DNA of 64,000 bases from JBDTNQ01 sp039933635 (GTDB lineage: Bacteria > Acidobacteriota > Vicinamibacteria > Vicinamibacterales > SCN-69-37). Below are positions 45,196 to 53,406 of this stretch, in pieces. The stretch's first letter is position 1. Every line of letters begins with the position of its first letter. The translations under genes and the position numbers were made by a program. The DNA is taken from NCBI GenBank assembly GCA_039933635.1, contig JBDTNQ010000006.1, forward strand, positions 25,375 to 89,374, given 5' to 3'. The notes below the pieces were generated by a model. It was given only the letters and a program-made list of their open reading frames with translations, made no database searches and had not been told where the DNA came from.

Positions 45196-46197
45196 TCATC
45201 CCGCCGTCTGGCCGCGCAGTGTCTGGACCGTCGGTCCGACATCGTGACGCACCGGCGGCAGTGATCGCAGGTAGCGATAGAGCGCGCGAAGGTCCACGTC
45301 CGTCATCCGGCGAAAGCCGCCCCAGGGCATTGGCGAATCTTCGATGACTGGGCCCGATCTGAATCGCGCCACGAACGCATTCTCCGTCCACGTCGTGATT
45401 CTGCCGGTGTCGACATCGGGGGTCAGGTTGGGACTGACGTACATCGTGCCGGCGTCGAGCCGCGACTTGAACGCGAGGCCGCCGGAGAACGGCGGGCTCA
45501 GGTAGCGGCCGGTCTGCAGACTGCGCGCCGTGTGGCACGCGGCGCATCCCGAAAGCGCGCGCGCGACGTATTCGCCGTAGGCGGCGGTCGGTTCGGGCGT
45601 CAGCGACGCCTGAACGGGCCGCGTGGGCGCGTAGGGATCGATGAAGTAGGTGAGGGCCAGGCGCCCCAGCCAGTTGACCTCGACACGCGGCGCCGTGCCA
45701 CGCATCGGCGTCTGCGATCGGAGGAACGAGATCACCGCGACCAGATCCGCCTCGGTCAGATCCGCGAACGAATCCATGAAGGGCAGCGCGACGTGCCCGT
45801 CGCGATCGATGCCGTAACGGATCATGCGCGCCAGTTGCGCATCGCTCACATTCCCGATGCCGGTCGCCAGATCGGGCGTCAGGTTCGGCGCGGTCCAGGT
45901 GCCAAGGTAGGTGCGTTCGCCGGGCCCACCGACGATTGGTACGGTGTCGCCGCGGCCGAGCGTCGGACGAGCCTCGTCAGGCGTGTGGCAGTCGGCGCAA
46001 CGTCCGGGGCCGTAGACGATGTAGCGGCCGCGCTCGATGACGGCCGCGTCGGTGAGCGCCCGCACGTCGGGCAGCGGCCGATTCCACGTCCGGGGATACA
46101 GCACCCAGGCGCCAGTGACTGCCGCCGCGGCGATCGCGATGACGATACCGCCGACAAGGGACGAGACGACGCCGATCCTGCTCCAGTGAACCCGCAC
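45196..46197 (-). CDS. Membrane-anchored dihaem cytochrome c
   Basis: 333 residues with an uncleaved N-terminal hydrophobic anchor (about 8-32). Two haem c motifs are present: CADCH (about residue 68) and CAACH (about residue 218). Likely axial ligands include M in LPFMDSFADLTEADLV and MPWGGFRRMTDVDL. The repeated pattern P-N-L-T-P-D before each C-terminal half marks two cytochrome domains, as in dehydrogenase-associated cytochromes that pass electrons to terminal oxidases. No dehydrogenase gene is adjacent; the periplasmic donor is unknown. Confidence 0.9.
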   Translation of the reverse strand: MRVHWSRIGVVSSLVGGIVIAIAAAAVTGAWVLYPRTWNRPLPDVRALTDAAVIERGRYIVYGPGRCADCHTPDEARPTLGRGDTVPIVGGPGERTYLGTWTAPNLTPDLATGIGNVSDAQLARMIRYGIDRDGHVALPFMDSFADLTEADLVAVISFLRSQTPMRGTAPRVEVNWLGRLALTYFIDPYAPTRPVQASLTPEPTAAYGEYVARALSGCAACHTARSLQTGRYLSPPFSGGLAFKSRLDAGTMYVSPNLTPDVDTGRITTWTENAFVARFRSGPVIEDSPMPWGGFRRMTDVDLRALYRYLRSLPPVRHDVGPTVQTLRGQTAG

Positions 46198-46315
46198 GAA
46201 TTGACAATGTTATTTCAGGATGGGGCGTCCGCCGTCGAACTGCGCGCCTGCATTCGTGCCGCGGGCGGCGCAGGCGCCGATTACGTTCGAGCACGGTGGT
46301 CTTCAAGTGGCCGGG

Positions 46316-47584
46316 CTAATCGCGCAACCGGAAGTTCATTTCCAGCGTGACGACGACGGGCACGGGCTGGCCCTTGAGCGTTCCCGGGCGGAAAAGCCAG
46401 AGGTGCGCGGCCTCGAGAGCCTGTTCGTCCAGGCCGTACACCGTGTCCAGCGACGTGACGATCCTGGCTTCCTCGAAGCGGCCTTCGGTCGTGACGACGC
46501 CTTCCATCGCGACGGTGCCCTGGATCTTGTGGCGCATCGCCTCCGTCGTGTACACGGCACGGACTTCCTTCAAGACAACGGGATTCATCAGACCGGGCGT
46601 CCCGGGCTTGTAGGGATTCCCGTCGCGGTTCTGCTCGGCGTTGAGGGATGGGGTTGGCAGGACGATGGCCGCAGCGACGAGACTGGCCCCGATGAGACTG
46701 GCCGCGATGAGACGAGAGCGCAAGAACCTGTAGGTACTGGGACGCATGGCGAGAATCCTCTTCCTCAACATGGATGGACGTTCGATCAGTGCGGGCACGA
46801 ACCTCGTCGGCCGTGTGGCCGGGTGTGACGCGACGGTGAGCAGGAGCTCGCCGTAGATCTCGACCTCAGCGGAGGGTGTCTGTGGAGAGCCGCTCTTGCC
46901 GGCCAGCACACGCGCATCACAGTCGATCTCAATGGCGACGCGGAGGCGCGCGCGCATCCACCACGCGACAGGATTCAACGGCATGGCCGCCACGGCGAGT
47001 TCCGCGAAGTGCACCAAGGCGGAATCGCGCGCGGCTTGATGTGCCTGTTCGTGGCGCAGCAGCAGTTCGACGTGCGCCGCATCCAGCTCGAGGGCCCACT
47101 GAGGCACCACGATGTGCGTGGACCACAGCCCCACCACGGCTGGGCCGATATCCTCTGACACGAGGATGGAATAGCGTCCACGAATCGCGGTGGGCCAGCG
47201 ACGGCGCGACCGGCGCAGATGGATGATTCCGGCAGCGTAGAAGAGCGTCAGGAGCACGCTTGCGGAGACCCATGTCGCGAAAACGATGTCGCCCAACACA
47301 TCGGCCGCAGCTGTGGGTGGCAGGTTGGGTTGAAACCACCAGCGGCCGACGCTCGTGGTGACTGAGGCGAAGGGGCCTGAGACGAAAGCGACGGCGAGTC
47401 CGGATGGCGGTGTCGGCTGCCGCCACGGGAGCCCGCACGTGAGCGCCAGAACGGAAAGCAGCCCGGCGGCCCATGTCCATCGACGCGGCAAACGCAGCCA
47501 AACCGCCGCGCGCTCGAAGAACAACGCGGTAATCCCGAGGAGCGCACTGACGATGACCGCGTACACAGCCATCCGGATCGTCAT
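46316..47584 (-). CDS. BlaR1-like M56 membrane metalloprotease with TonB-like C-terminal domain
   Basis: 422 residues. Four hydrophobic segments (about 5-25, 37-52, 100-120, 292-312) frame a cytoplasmic-loop zinc site H178-E-Q-A-H182, with a later IEIDCDARVLAG (family motif). The C-terminus (about 330-422: VVLKEVRAVYTTEAMRHKIQGTVAMEGVVTTEGRF, AHLWLFRPGTLKGQPVPVVVTLEMNF) is a TonB C-terminal-type domain instead of the penicillin-binding sensor of true BlaR1. It overlaps the BlaI stop by 4 nt. Likely senses an envelope signal and cleaves BlaI. Trigger unknown. Confidence 0.9.
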   Translation of the reverse strand: MTIRMAVYAVIVSALLGITALFFERAAVWLRLPRRWTWAAGLLSVLALTCGLPWRQPTPPSGLAVAFVSGPFASVTTSVGRWWFQPNLPPTAAADVLGDIVFATWVSASVLLTLFYAAGIIHLRRSRRRWPTAIRGRYSILVSEDIGPAVVGLWSTHIVVPQWALELDAAHVELLLRHEQAHQAARDSALVHFAELAVAAMPLNPVAWWMRARLRVAIEIDCDARVLAGKSGSPQTPSAEVEIYGELLLTVASHPATRPTRFVPALIERPSMLRKRILAMRPSTYRFLRSRLIAASLIGASLVAAAIVLPTPSLNAEQNRDGNPYKPGTPGLMNPVVLKEVRAVYTTEAMRHKIQGTVAMEGVVTTEGRFEEARIVTSLDTVYGLDEQALEAAHLWLFRPGTLKGQPVPVVVTLEMNFRLRD

Positions 47585-47964
47585 GACTTTCTGCTCCGCT
47601 TGGGGTGTTCGTCGAGCAGCGCGCGCAGACGCTTGACTTCGGCTGATGAAAGGTTCCGGTCCGAGACCAGCTGCGTGAGCAGGGCCTCGGCGGAGCCGCC
47701 GAATACACGATCGACCACGCGCGAGAGCGCCGATCGCCTGGCGGCCTGCGCTTCGACCTTCGCGAAGTACCGGTGGGCCTTTCCTTCCTCGCGGTGCCCG
47801 ACGTGGCCTTTCTCTTCCAGCGTGCGCAACACGGTCAGCACCGTCGTATACGCCAGGTCATCGTCCAGGCCTTCTCGGACTTCAGCCACGGTGGCCGGGC
47901 CGTTCGCCCAGAGGACGGTCATCACGTCGAGTTCGCGGTCGGTGAAAGTCGCCATAGGCTCCAT
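47581..47964 (-). CDS. BlaI/MecI-family repressor (pair 1)
   Basis: 127 residues from 47964 (an ATG at 47955 with GGAG close upstream is an alternative). Winged helix: FTDRELDVMTVLWANGPATVAEVREGLDDDLAYTTVLTVLRTLEEKGHVGHREEGKAHRYFA, then a helical dimer domain ending in VKRLRALLDEHPKRSRKS. It is the repressor half of the BlaI/M56 pair and overlaps the protease start by 4 nt (ATGA). Two matching operators ACTA-N6-TAGT lie immediately upstream. Autoregulated and presumably released when the protease cleaves it. Confidence 0.92.
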   Translation of the reverse strand: MEPMATFTDRELDVMTVLWANGPATVAEVREGLDDDLAYTTVLTVLRTLEEKGHVGHREEGKAHRYFAKVEAQAARRSALSRVVDRVFGGSAEALLTQLVSDRNLSSAEVKRLRALLDEHPKRSRKS

Positions 47965-47976
47965 GGCCGATCTAAT

Positions 47977-47994
47977 CTACTAGTCAGCTAGTAG
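47977..47994. promoter_or_regulatory. BlaI operator 1 (pair 1)
   Basis: CTACTAG-TCAG-CTAGTAG: 7-bp arms, core ACTA-N6-TAGT, 13 bp before the repressor start at 47964. A second copy with the same ACTA-N6-TAGT core lies at 48022-48039. The pairing and position fit the tandem operators of BlaI-family repressors. Confidence 0.7.
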
Positions 47995-48021
47995 GACGAT
48001 GCCTCAGGAGGGACGGTTTGT

Positions 48022-48039
48022 CAACTATATGACTAGTAG
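48022..48039. promoter_or_regulatory. BlaI operator 2 (pair 1)
   Basis: CAACTATATGACTAGTAG carries the same ACTA-N6-TAGT core as 47977-47994, with a matching right arm and a weaker left arm. Cores are 45 bp apart, so both could be bound by repressor dimers over the promoter. Confidence 0.55.
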
Positions 48040-48084
48040 GTTGTGTCTCCAGGCTGGAGTCGTGGCTGTGTTCGACCCCGAGGG

Positions 48085-48124
48085 CTAAGTCCTAAGTCGT
48101 GCCCCTTAAGCCTGAGCCCTGAGC
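48085..48124. repeat. Short direct repeats CTAAGTC / CCTGAGC
   Basis: CTAAGTCCTAAGTC followed by TTAAGCCTGAGCCCTGAGCCC between the operators and the DUF1080 gene. These are short imperfect direct repeats in a gene-free gap; no function visible. Confidence 0.4.
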
Positions 48125-48176
48125 CCATTCATCCAGTCGGTGCTAGCATGGCGTCGCCCCAACTCAGGAGATCACC

Positions 48177-48944
48177 ATGTCGCGTGCTGCCGCTCTGTCT
48201 CTGTTCGTAACCGGTTCCCTGTTGACCGTATCGCTGATGGCGCAGGCGCCTGCGCCAGCGTCAGGCGCGCCCGTCCCGCAGACGGCTCCTGGTCCAGGGC
48301 GCCAGGCCGCACCTCCGCCCGCGCCGCTGCCACCGCCGGGACCCATGCCCACGCCGCCAGCCGTGAAGCTCGAGTCCGGATACACGAGCCTGTTCAATGG
48401 CAAGGATTTGACCGGATGGAAGATCGGTGGTCCTGCTGAGAGCTTCATGGTGGAGAACGGTGTGATTCGCGCGAACGGCGTGAAGGGCGCGGGCCATCTC
48501 TTCTACGACGGCCCCGTGATGAATCACGTCTTTCGCAACTTCGACCTGCGCCTCGACGTCGCGACACGCACCAAGTCGAACGGCGGCGTCTACATCCTCA
48601 CAGACGTCGTCGACTCGGGATTCCCGACCAAGGGCTTCGAGGTCCAGCTCAACAACAGTCACACCGATCGTGTCCGCACTGGCAGCCTCTATCACGTCGT
48701 CGATCTCTCGAACATTCCGGCGAAAGACGACGAGTGGTTTTCGATGGAGATTCAGGTGAAGGGGCAGACAGTGACGGTCTGGGTGAAGGGCGAGCAGGTG
48801 CTCCAGTGGACGCAGCCGGCCGGCTGGACGACCAACTACGACACGCCCAGCCGCCGTATCGATCCCGGCACGATCGCCTTCCAGGCGCACGATCCGAACA
48901 GCTACACGTACTACGCGAACATCCGGATCAAGGATTTGAAGTAG
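48177..48944 (+). CDS. Exported DUF1080 protein (second copy)
   Basis: 255 residues, AGGAG at good spacing. Signal peptide about 1-22, then a Pro/Ala-rich linker to about residue 62. DUF1080 jelly roll: YTSLFNGKDLTGWKIGGPAESFMVENGVIRANG, FRNFDLRLDVATRTKSNGGVYILTDV, DDEWFSMEIQVKGQTVTVWVKGEQVLQWTQP and GTIAFQAHDPNSYTYYANIRIKDL. Carbohydrate-linked, acting outside the cytoplasm, as for the copy at 16398. It lies alone between the BlaI pair and the fructosamine kinase. Confidence 0.9.
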   Translation: MSRAAALSLFVTGSLLTVSLMAQAPAPASGAPVPQTAPGPGRQAAPPPAPLPPPGPMPTPPAVKLESGYTSLFNGKDLTGWKIGGPAESFMVENGVIRANGVKGAGHLFYDGPVMNHVFRNFDLRLDVATRTKSNGGVYILTDVVDSGFPTKGFEVQLNNSHTDRVRTGSLYHVVDLSNIPAKDDEWFSMEIQVKGQTVTVWVKGEQVLQWTQPAGWTTNYDTPSRRIDPGTIAFQAHDPNSYTYYANIRIKDLK

Positions 48945-48970
48945 TGCCCGACGCGAGCGACGGTCGTGCG

Positions 48971-49081
48971 CTATTGATATCGCGAGACCAGCGCCATCGC
49001 CTGTGCCTTGTATGAGCCGCCGAAGAGATTGAGGTGGTTCAGCAGGTGGTAGAGCTGGTAGATACCATTGCGCTCCTTTCA
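48971..49081 (-). pseudogene. In-frame C-terminal end of the fructosamine kinase after a premature TGA
   Basis: Directly after the TGA at 49079-49081, the same frame encodes KERNGIYQLYHLLNHLNLF then GGSYKAQAMALVSRYQ and a TAG at 48971-48973. YQLYHLLNHLNLFG is the standard C-terminus of this kinase family, usually preceded by G-W, so the TGA replaces a TGG. The full gene would be 48971-49846, 291 residues. Either a fresh nonsense mutation or a base-call error. Confidence 0.85.
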
Positions 49082-49846
49082 GCCTGACTGGAGCGGGAAC
49101 GCCTCGTCGTAGGCAGCGAAGACGCGAGACGAGAAGCCGCCGAACAGCGTCATCATGCCGAACTCGGCCTCGCGGTGCGCGTAGTAGACGGCCGGATCGA
49201 TGAGAGCCGGCAGTCCACCGCGCATGACGTGGACGTTGCCGGACCAGAGATCGCCGTGGACGAGCGCCGGGCCGTCCGGGGGCTCGTCGATCAGTCGGGC
49301 GAGCCTGCCAATCAATCCGTCCACGATGTCGGCCTCTCGGGCGGTAAGCCGGCCCGTATCCCTCGCGTACCTCAGTTGAAATGTCAGCCGCGATGTTGCG
49401 TAGAACTCGACCCAGCGATCCGTCCAGGGGTTGGGCTGCGGTGTGAGCCCGCAGAAGTTGTCGTGCGCGAAGCCGTAGGCCGTCCCACGATGGCGATGAA
49501 GTTGTGCGAGGCCGCGCCCGAGCCGTTCGTCGAAATCGGGCGCCGGCACGCCATCACCGAGATCCTCGATGACGAGAAACGCCGTCGTCCGATCGCCCGT
49601 GGCTACAACGGTCGGGATGGAGAGGGCCGTTCCACTTCCCGCGAGCGCGCGGAGGCCATCGGCTTCAGCCTCGAAGAATCCTGCAGCGGGAGCGGGATGC
49701 GATTTGAGGACGAACGGTCCGTCTGATGTTTGGATCCGTTCGATCTGATTGATCGAGCCGCCGCCAAGCGACGTCCAGCTCCGGATGTCGACCGGCCGGC
49801 CGGTTGTCCTGCTCAGTGCGACGGCTGCTGCACCACGTACCGTCAT
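49079..49846 (-). CDS. Fructosamine/ketosamine-3-kinase family protein, C-terminally truncated
   Basis: 255 residues of a fructosamine kinase: SLGGGSINQIERIQTSDGPFVLKSHP nucleotide loop, FLVIEDLGDG hinge, LVHGDLWSGNVHVMRGGLPALIDPAVYYAHREAEFGMMTLFGGFSSR catalytic and metal loops. It phosphorylates protein-bound ketosamines so that they fall off, a deglycation repair step. The frame stops at a TGA where the family has a conserved Trp, and the next 36 codons in frame give the normal C-terminus (see 48971-49081). It overlaps the phosphatase start by 4 nt, so the two are an operon. Confidence 0.87.
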   Translation of the reverse strand: MTVRGAAAVALSRTTGRPVDIRSWTSLGGGSINQIERIQTSDGPFVLKSHPAPAAGFFEAEADGLRALAGSGTALSIPTVVATGDRTTAFLVIEDLGDGVPAPDFDERLGRGLAQLHRHRGTAYGFAHDNFCGLTPQPNPWTDRWVEFYATSRLTFQLRYARDTGRLTAREADIVDGLIGRLARLIDEPPDGPALVHGDLWSGNVHVMRGGLPALIDPAVYYAHREAEFGMMTLFGGFSSRVFAAYDEAFPLQSG

Positions 49847-50325
49847 GACGATGGCGGGCGAAGTGATTCGAGCAGACGCGCGCTCGTCCGCTCCACGATG
49901 TCGAGCACCTCGTTGAACCCTTCGGGCCCGCCGTAGTACGGATCGGGCACATCCTCTCCCGGGCCGTCCGGATCCAGATCGCGGAACAGCCTGATCTTCG
50001 CGTGGTGCTGAGGAGGGGCCTGATCGACGAGCGCGCGGAGATTTGCGCGATCCATCGCGAAGATATGGTCGAAACGCCCGAAGTCTTCAGCCGATACCTG
50101 TCGCGCCCGGCTGGTCATCGCGACGCCGCGCCGCTCGGCCGCCCGCCGCATTCGCCGATCCGGGAGCTCGCCGATGTGCCACGAGCCGGTGCCCGCCGAC
50201 TCAATTTCGAATGCCTCGGCGAGACCTGCCGACGATACCTGATGCTGGAACACCGCCTCGGCCGCGGGCGATCGACAGATGTTGCCGAGACAGACGAACA
50301 GGACGCGCAAGGGCATGGTGATCAT
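49843..50325 (-). CDS. Low-molecular-weight protein tyrosine phosphatase
   Basis: 160 residues (ATG at 50325 or 50316). The P-loop VCLGNICRSP with nucleophile C12 and R18, and the late DPYYGGPEGF with the general-acid Asp, define the LMW-PTP family. It removes phosphate from Tyr (or Ser/Arg in some members) in cytoplasmic proteins. It shares an ATGA overlap with the fructosamine kinase, a frequent pairing in bacteria: both act on phosphorylated or glycated small groups on proteins. No tyrosine kinase gene is nearby. Confidence 0.92.
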   Translation of the reverse strand: MITMPLRVLFVCLGNICRSPAAEAVFQHQVSSAGLAEAFEIESAGTGSWHIGELPDRRMRRAAERRGVAMTSRARQVSAEDFGRFDHIFAMDRANLRALVDQAPPQHHAKIRLFRDLDPDGPGEDVPDPYYGGPEGFNEVLDIVERTSARLLESLRPPSS

Positions 50326-50395
50326 TATTTCAAGCTTCTGGCGCGGACCGCGGACTCCGGACCGCAGCTTGTCTGTGTCATCCTAACCGGCGGTC

Positions 50396-52354
50396 ATGCG
50401 CATTCCGGCTCTCGCGCTCAGCGCGCTCGCTCTCTACGCATCGGTGGCTTCAGCCCAGACAGTCGATCCCGGTCGCGCGGCGTTCGAAGATCGCTGCGCC
50501 AAGTGCCATGGCGGCGATGGCAACGGTGGCGAGATGGGACCGCCCATCGCGGTGCGGCTTGGCAACCGTGACGACACACAGCTCGCGGACTTCATCCGCG
50601 AAGGGCTGCCGGCGCGCGGTATGCCGCCGCACGTCCTGGCCGACCCGGAAATGGCGGCGCTGGTGCGGTATCTGCGCGTGCTGCAACGGCAGCCGTCCCT
50701 CGCGTTGGCAACGGGCAAGTTCCTGCTGGCCGGTGGCAAGACGATCGAGGGACAGATCCTCGGTGAGGGATTCAGTGACGTGCAGATGCGGACCGCGGAT
50801 GGCCGCGTCCACTTGCTGCGGCGTGGTTCCGGCGCCGCGACCATGCGTGAGGTCACATCGGAGCGATCGTGGCCCACCTACAACGGCGACACGCGCGGCA
50901 ATCGCTTCACGACAGCCGCGCAGATCGACAAGAACACGATCGTCCGACTCGCGCCGCGGTGGATGTTCACGGTGCCGACGAACGCGCGCCTGCAGATGAC
51001 GCCCATCGTGGCTGGCGGCATCATGTACGTCACGGCACCGAACGAGTGCTACGCGCTGGATGCGGGCAGCGGGCGGCAGATCTGGCATTTCCAGCGGCCG
51101 AAAACGCCCGGACTCAATGAAGGGAACGCCAACCGCGGTGCGGGTATCGCCGGTGACCGCGTGTTCATGGTGACCGATAACGCCCACGTCCTCGCGCTCA
51201 ACCGATTCAGCGGCCAGGTGCTCTGGGACGCAACCATGGACGACTGGACCAAGAACTACTTTGCGTCCTCGGCGCCGCTGCCCGTCGGCGATGTGGTGAT
51301 CTCGGGCGTGTCCGGCGGTGAGCACGGTGCGAACGGGTTCGTCATCGCCCTCGATCAAGCGACCGGCAAAGAGGTCTGGCGATTCTGGACGGTACCGAAG
51401 CCGGGCATGCCTGGATCCGAAACGTGGAAGGGCAAGGACATCGAGCACGGCGGTGCTCCCACGTGGTTCACCGGCAGCTACGATCCCGAGCTCGACCTCG
51501 TGTACTGGCCTGTGGGAAATCCGAGCAAGGAGTACAACGGCGACGATCGCCAGGGTGACAACCTGTACGCCAACTCGATTCTGGCGCTGGATCGCAAGAC
51601 CGGCGCCCTGAAATGGCACTACCAATTCACGCCGCACGATCTGTGGGACTGGGACGCGACGCAGACGTCTGTGCTCATCGATCGCGTGTGGGACGGCAAG
51701 CCGCGCAAGCTGATGCTGCACGCCAGCCGCAACGGGTTCTTCTACGTGTTCGATCGCGTCACGGGCGAGCGGCTGCTCAGTAAGCCGTTTGTGAAGAACC
51801 TGACATGGGCGAGCGGAATCGGCGCTGATGGTCGTCCGATCAAGTTGCCGAATCAGGATCCGTCGCCCGCGGGCACGAAGGTCTGCCCGTCACAGGACGG
51901 CGCCACGAACTGGTTTTCGCCATCGTTCAATCCGCGGACCGGCCTGTACTACCTGCAGACATTCGAGAAGTGCAGTGTCTACACGAAGAGCGATCCCGGC
52001 CCCTGGCAGGCAGGACGTCAGTACCTGGGCGGCTCGCAGCAGACGGCGGCCGATCCCAAGCCGATGCGCGTCCTGAAGGCGATCGACGTCGCAACGGGTG
52101 CCATCCGCTGGGAACTGCCGCAGCCGGGCCCGGCGCAATCGTGGGGCGGGACGCTCGCGACGTCGACCGGCCTGGTGTTCTTCGGCGCGGAAGGCGGCGC
52201 GTTTATGGCCGCGGATGCGGTCACCGGCAGGCCCGTGTGGAAGTTTGAAACCAATCAGGGCTGGCGCGCCTCGCCGATGACCTACACGTTCGACGGCAAG
52301 GAATTCATCGCGGTCGCCGCCGGCGGAACGGTAATCGCCTTCGGGCTGCCCTGA
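50396..52354 (+). CDS. PQQ-dependent quinoprotein dehydrogenase with N-terminal cytochrome c domain
   Basis: 652 residues with a signal peptide (about 1-21). First a haem c domain: C34-A-K-C37-H38 with Met in ARGMPPHVL (to about residue 95). Then an eight-bladed quinoprotein propeller with W-motifs: LYALDAGSGRQIWHF-type repeats, SSAPLPVGDVVISGVSGGEHGANGFVIALDQATGKEVWRFW, YWPVGNPSKEYNGDDRQGDNLYANSILALDRKTGALKWHYQ, DLWDWDAT (catalytic Asp region). Periplasmic alcohol/aldose oxidation with internal electron transfer. In most quinohaemoproteins the haem domain is C-terminal; here it is N-terminal. Confidence 0.9.
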   Translation: MRIPALALSALALYASVASAQTVDPGRAAFEDRCAKCHGGDGNGGEMGPPIAVRLGNRDDTQLADFIREGLPARGMPPHVLADPEMAALVRYLRVLQRQPSLALATGKFLLAGGKTIEGQILGEGFSDVQMRTADGRVHLLRRGSGAATMREVTSERSWPTYNGDTRGNRFTTAAQIDKNTIVRLAPRWMFTVPTNARLQMTPIVAGGIMYVTAPNECYALDAGSGRQIWHFQRPKTPGLNEGNANRGAGIAGDRVFMVTDNAHVLALNRFSGQVLWDATMDDWTKNYFASSAPLPVGDVVISGVSGGEHGANGFVIALDQATGKEVWRFWTVPKPGMPGSETWKGKDIEHGGAPTWFTGSYDPELDLVYWPVGNPSKEYNGDDRQGDNLYANSILALDRKTGALKWHYQFTPHDLWDWDATQTSVLIDRVWDGKPRKLMLHASRNGFFYVFDRVTGERLLSKPFVKNLTWASGIGADGRPIKLPNQDPSPAGTKVCPSQDGATNWFSPSFNPRTGLYYLQTFEKCSVYTKSDPGPWQAGRQYLGGSQQTAADPKPMRVLKAIDVATGAIRWELPQPGPAQSWGGTLATSTGLVFFGAEGGAFMAADAVTGRPVWKFETNQGWRASPMTYTFDGKEFIAVAAGGTVIAFGLP

Positions 52355-52362
52355 TACCGGGT

Positions 52363-52392
52363 GACTCCGGGAGTCTTAAGACACCCGGAGTC
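52363..52392. terminator. CTTAAG-centred palindrome after the quinoprotein gene
   Basis: A 15+15 nt inverted repeat with one mismatch, centred on CTTAAG, core CCGGGAGTCTTAAGAC, 8 nt after the stop at 52354. Same core as the element at 14622-14651. Likely terminator. Confidence 0.65.
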
Positions 52393-52416
52393 ATTCGGAA
52401 TGTTGGAGAATCAGCC

Positions 52417-53391
52417 ATGACGAGAGCGCTCATCAGGGTAACTGCGGTTTCCATTGGGCTCGCCGCCGGCGTCCTGGTTTCCGCGCAGGCTGATGCGCCG
52501 AAGGCGGACATCGCCAGTGGGTCGGTGCGAGCAACCCTGTATCTCCCCGACCTGAAGACCGGCTACTACCGGGGCACGCGCTTCGATTGGGCTGGCTCGA
52601 TCGCCGGCCTCACCTGGAAGAACCACTCTTACTTCGGCAAGTGGTTCGATCAATACGATCCCAAGACCCACGATGCGATCACCGGACCCGTCGAGGAGTT
52701 CCAGAGTGTGGGGTACGACGACGCGAATGTCGGGGAGTCGTTCGTGCGGATCGGTATTGGCGCCGTCCGGAAGCCCGTAGAGCAGGCATACGGACAGTTC
52801 AAGACATACGACATCGTCGATCCCGGCACGCGATCAATGACGCGGAATGCCGATTGGATTGAGCTGACCCACACGCTGGGCGACACGCGGGGTTACGCGT
52901 ACGAGTACCGCAAGCGCATTCAGGTGACCGATCACACGCTGGTTCTGGAGCATCACCTGCGGAACACCGGCTCGAAGCCCATCGTGACGAACGTCTACGA
53001 GCACAACTTCTACATGCTCGACAACCAGCCGACGGGGCCGGACGTGACGATTCGCTTCCCGTTCGCGGTGTCGGCCACGGGCACGTTGAATGGGATCATC
53101 GAGGCGCGCGGCCACGAGATCGCATATCTCAAAGAATTGGAAGACCGGGCATCGCTCTACACCGAGCTCAAGGGTTACGGCACCAGCGTCACGGACTACG
53201 ACATCCGGGTGGAAAACCGCCGGACGCGCGCGGCGGTTCGGCAGACGAGCGATCGGCCGCTGTCCAAGCTCGTGCTGTGGTCGCCTCGTTCGACTGTCTG
53301 CCCGGAAGCCTTCGTCGATGTCGTCGCGCAGCCGGGCCAGGAGACGTCCTGGCGGATCACCTACGAGTTTTACGAAGCGGCCGCGAAATAG
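52417..53391 (+). CDS. Exported galactose-mutarotase-like protein
   Basis: 324 residues with a signal peptide (about 1-25). The chain is almost entirely beta-strand: ATLYLPDLKTGYYRGTRFDWAGSI at the start, VEEFQSVGYDDANVGESFVRIGIG, IELTHTLGDTRGYAYEYRKRIQVTDHTLVLEHHLRNTGSKPIVTNVYEHNFYML, then ETSWRITYEF. This pattern fits the galactose-mutarotase-like sandwich seen in carbohydrate-binding or aldose-epimerase-related proteins; H in YEHNF could be the site. Substrate unknown. The ferrochelatase fragment starts right after its stop, in the same frame. Confidence 0.7.
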   Translation: MTRALIRVTAVSIGLAAGVLVSAQADAPKADIASGSVRATLYLPDLKTGYYRGTRFDWAGSIAGLTWKNHSYFGKWFDQYDPKTHDAITGPVEEFQSVGYDDANVGESFVRIGIGAVRKPVEQAYGQFKTYDIVDPGTRSMTRNADWIELTHTLGDTRGYAYEYRKRIQVTDHTLVLEHHLRNTGSKPIVTNVYEHNFYMLDNQPTGPDVTIRFPFAVSATGTLNGIIEARGHEIAYLKELEDRASLYTELKGYGTSVTDYDIRVENRRTRAAVRQTSDRPLSKLVLWSPRSTVCPEAFVDVVAQPGQETSWRITYEFYEAAAK

Positions 53392-53406
53392 CTCGGCGCC
53401 GACGTC

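Noticed and set aside
49079..49081. TGA as selenocysteine codon
   Set aside because: The position is a conserved Trp in the family, not Cys, and no SECIS-like hairpin is obvious just after it; mutation or error is simpler.
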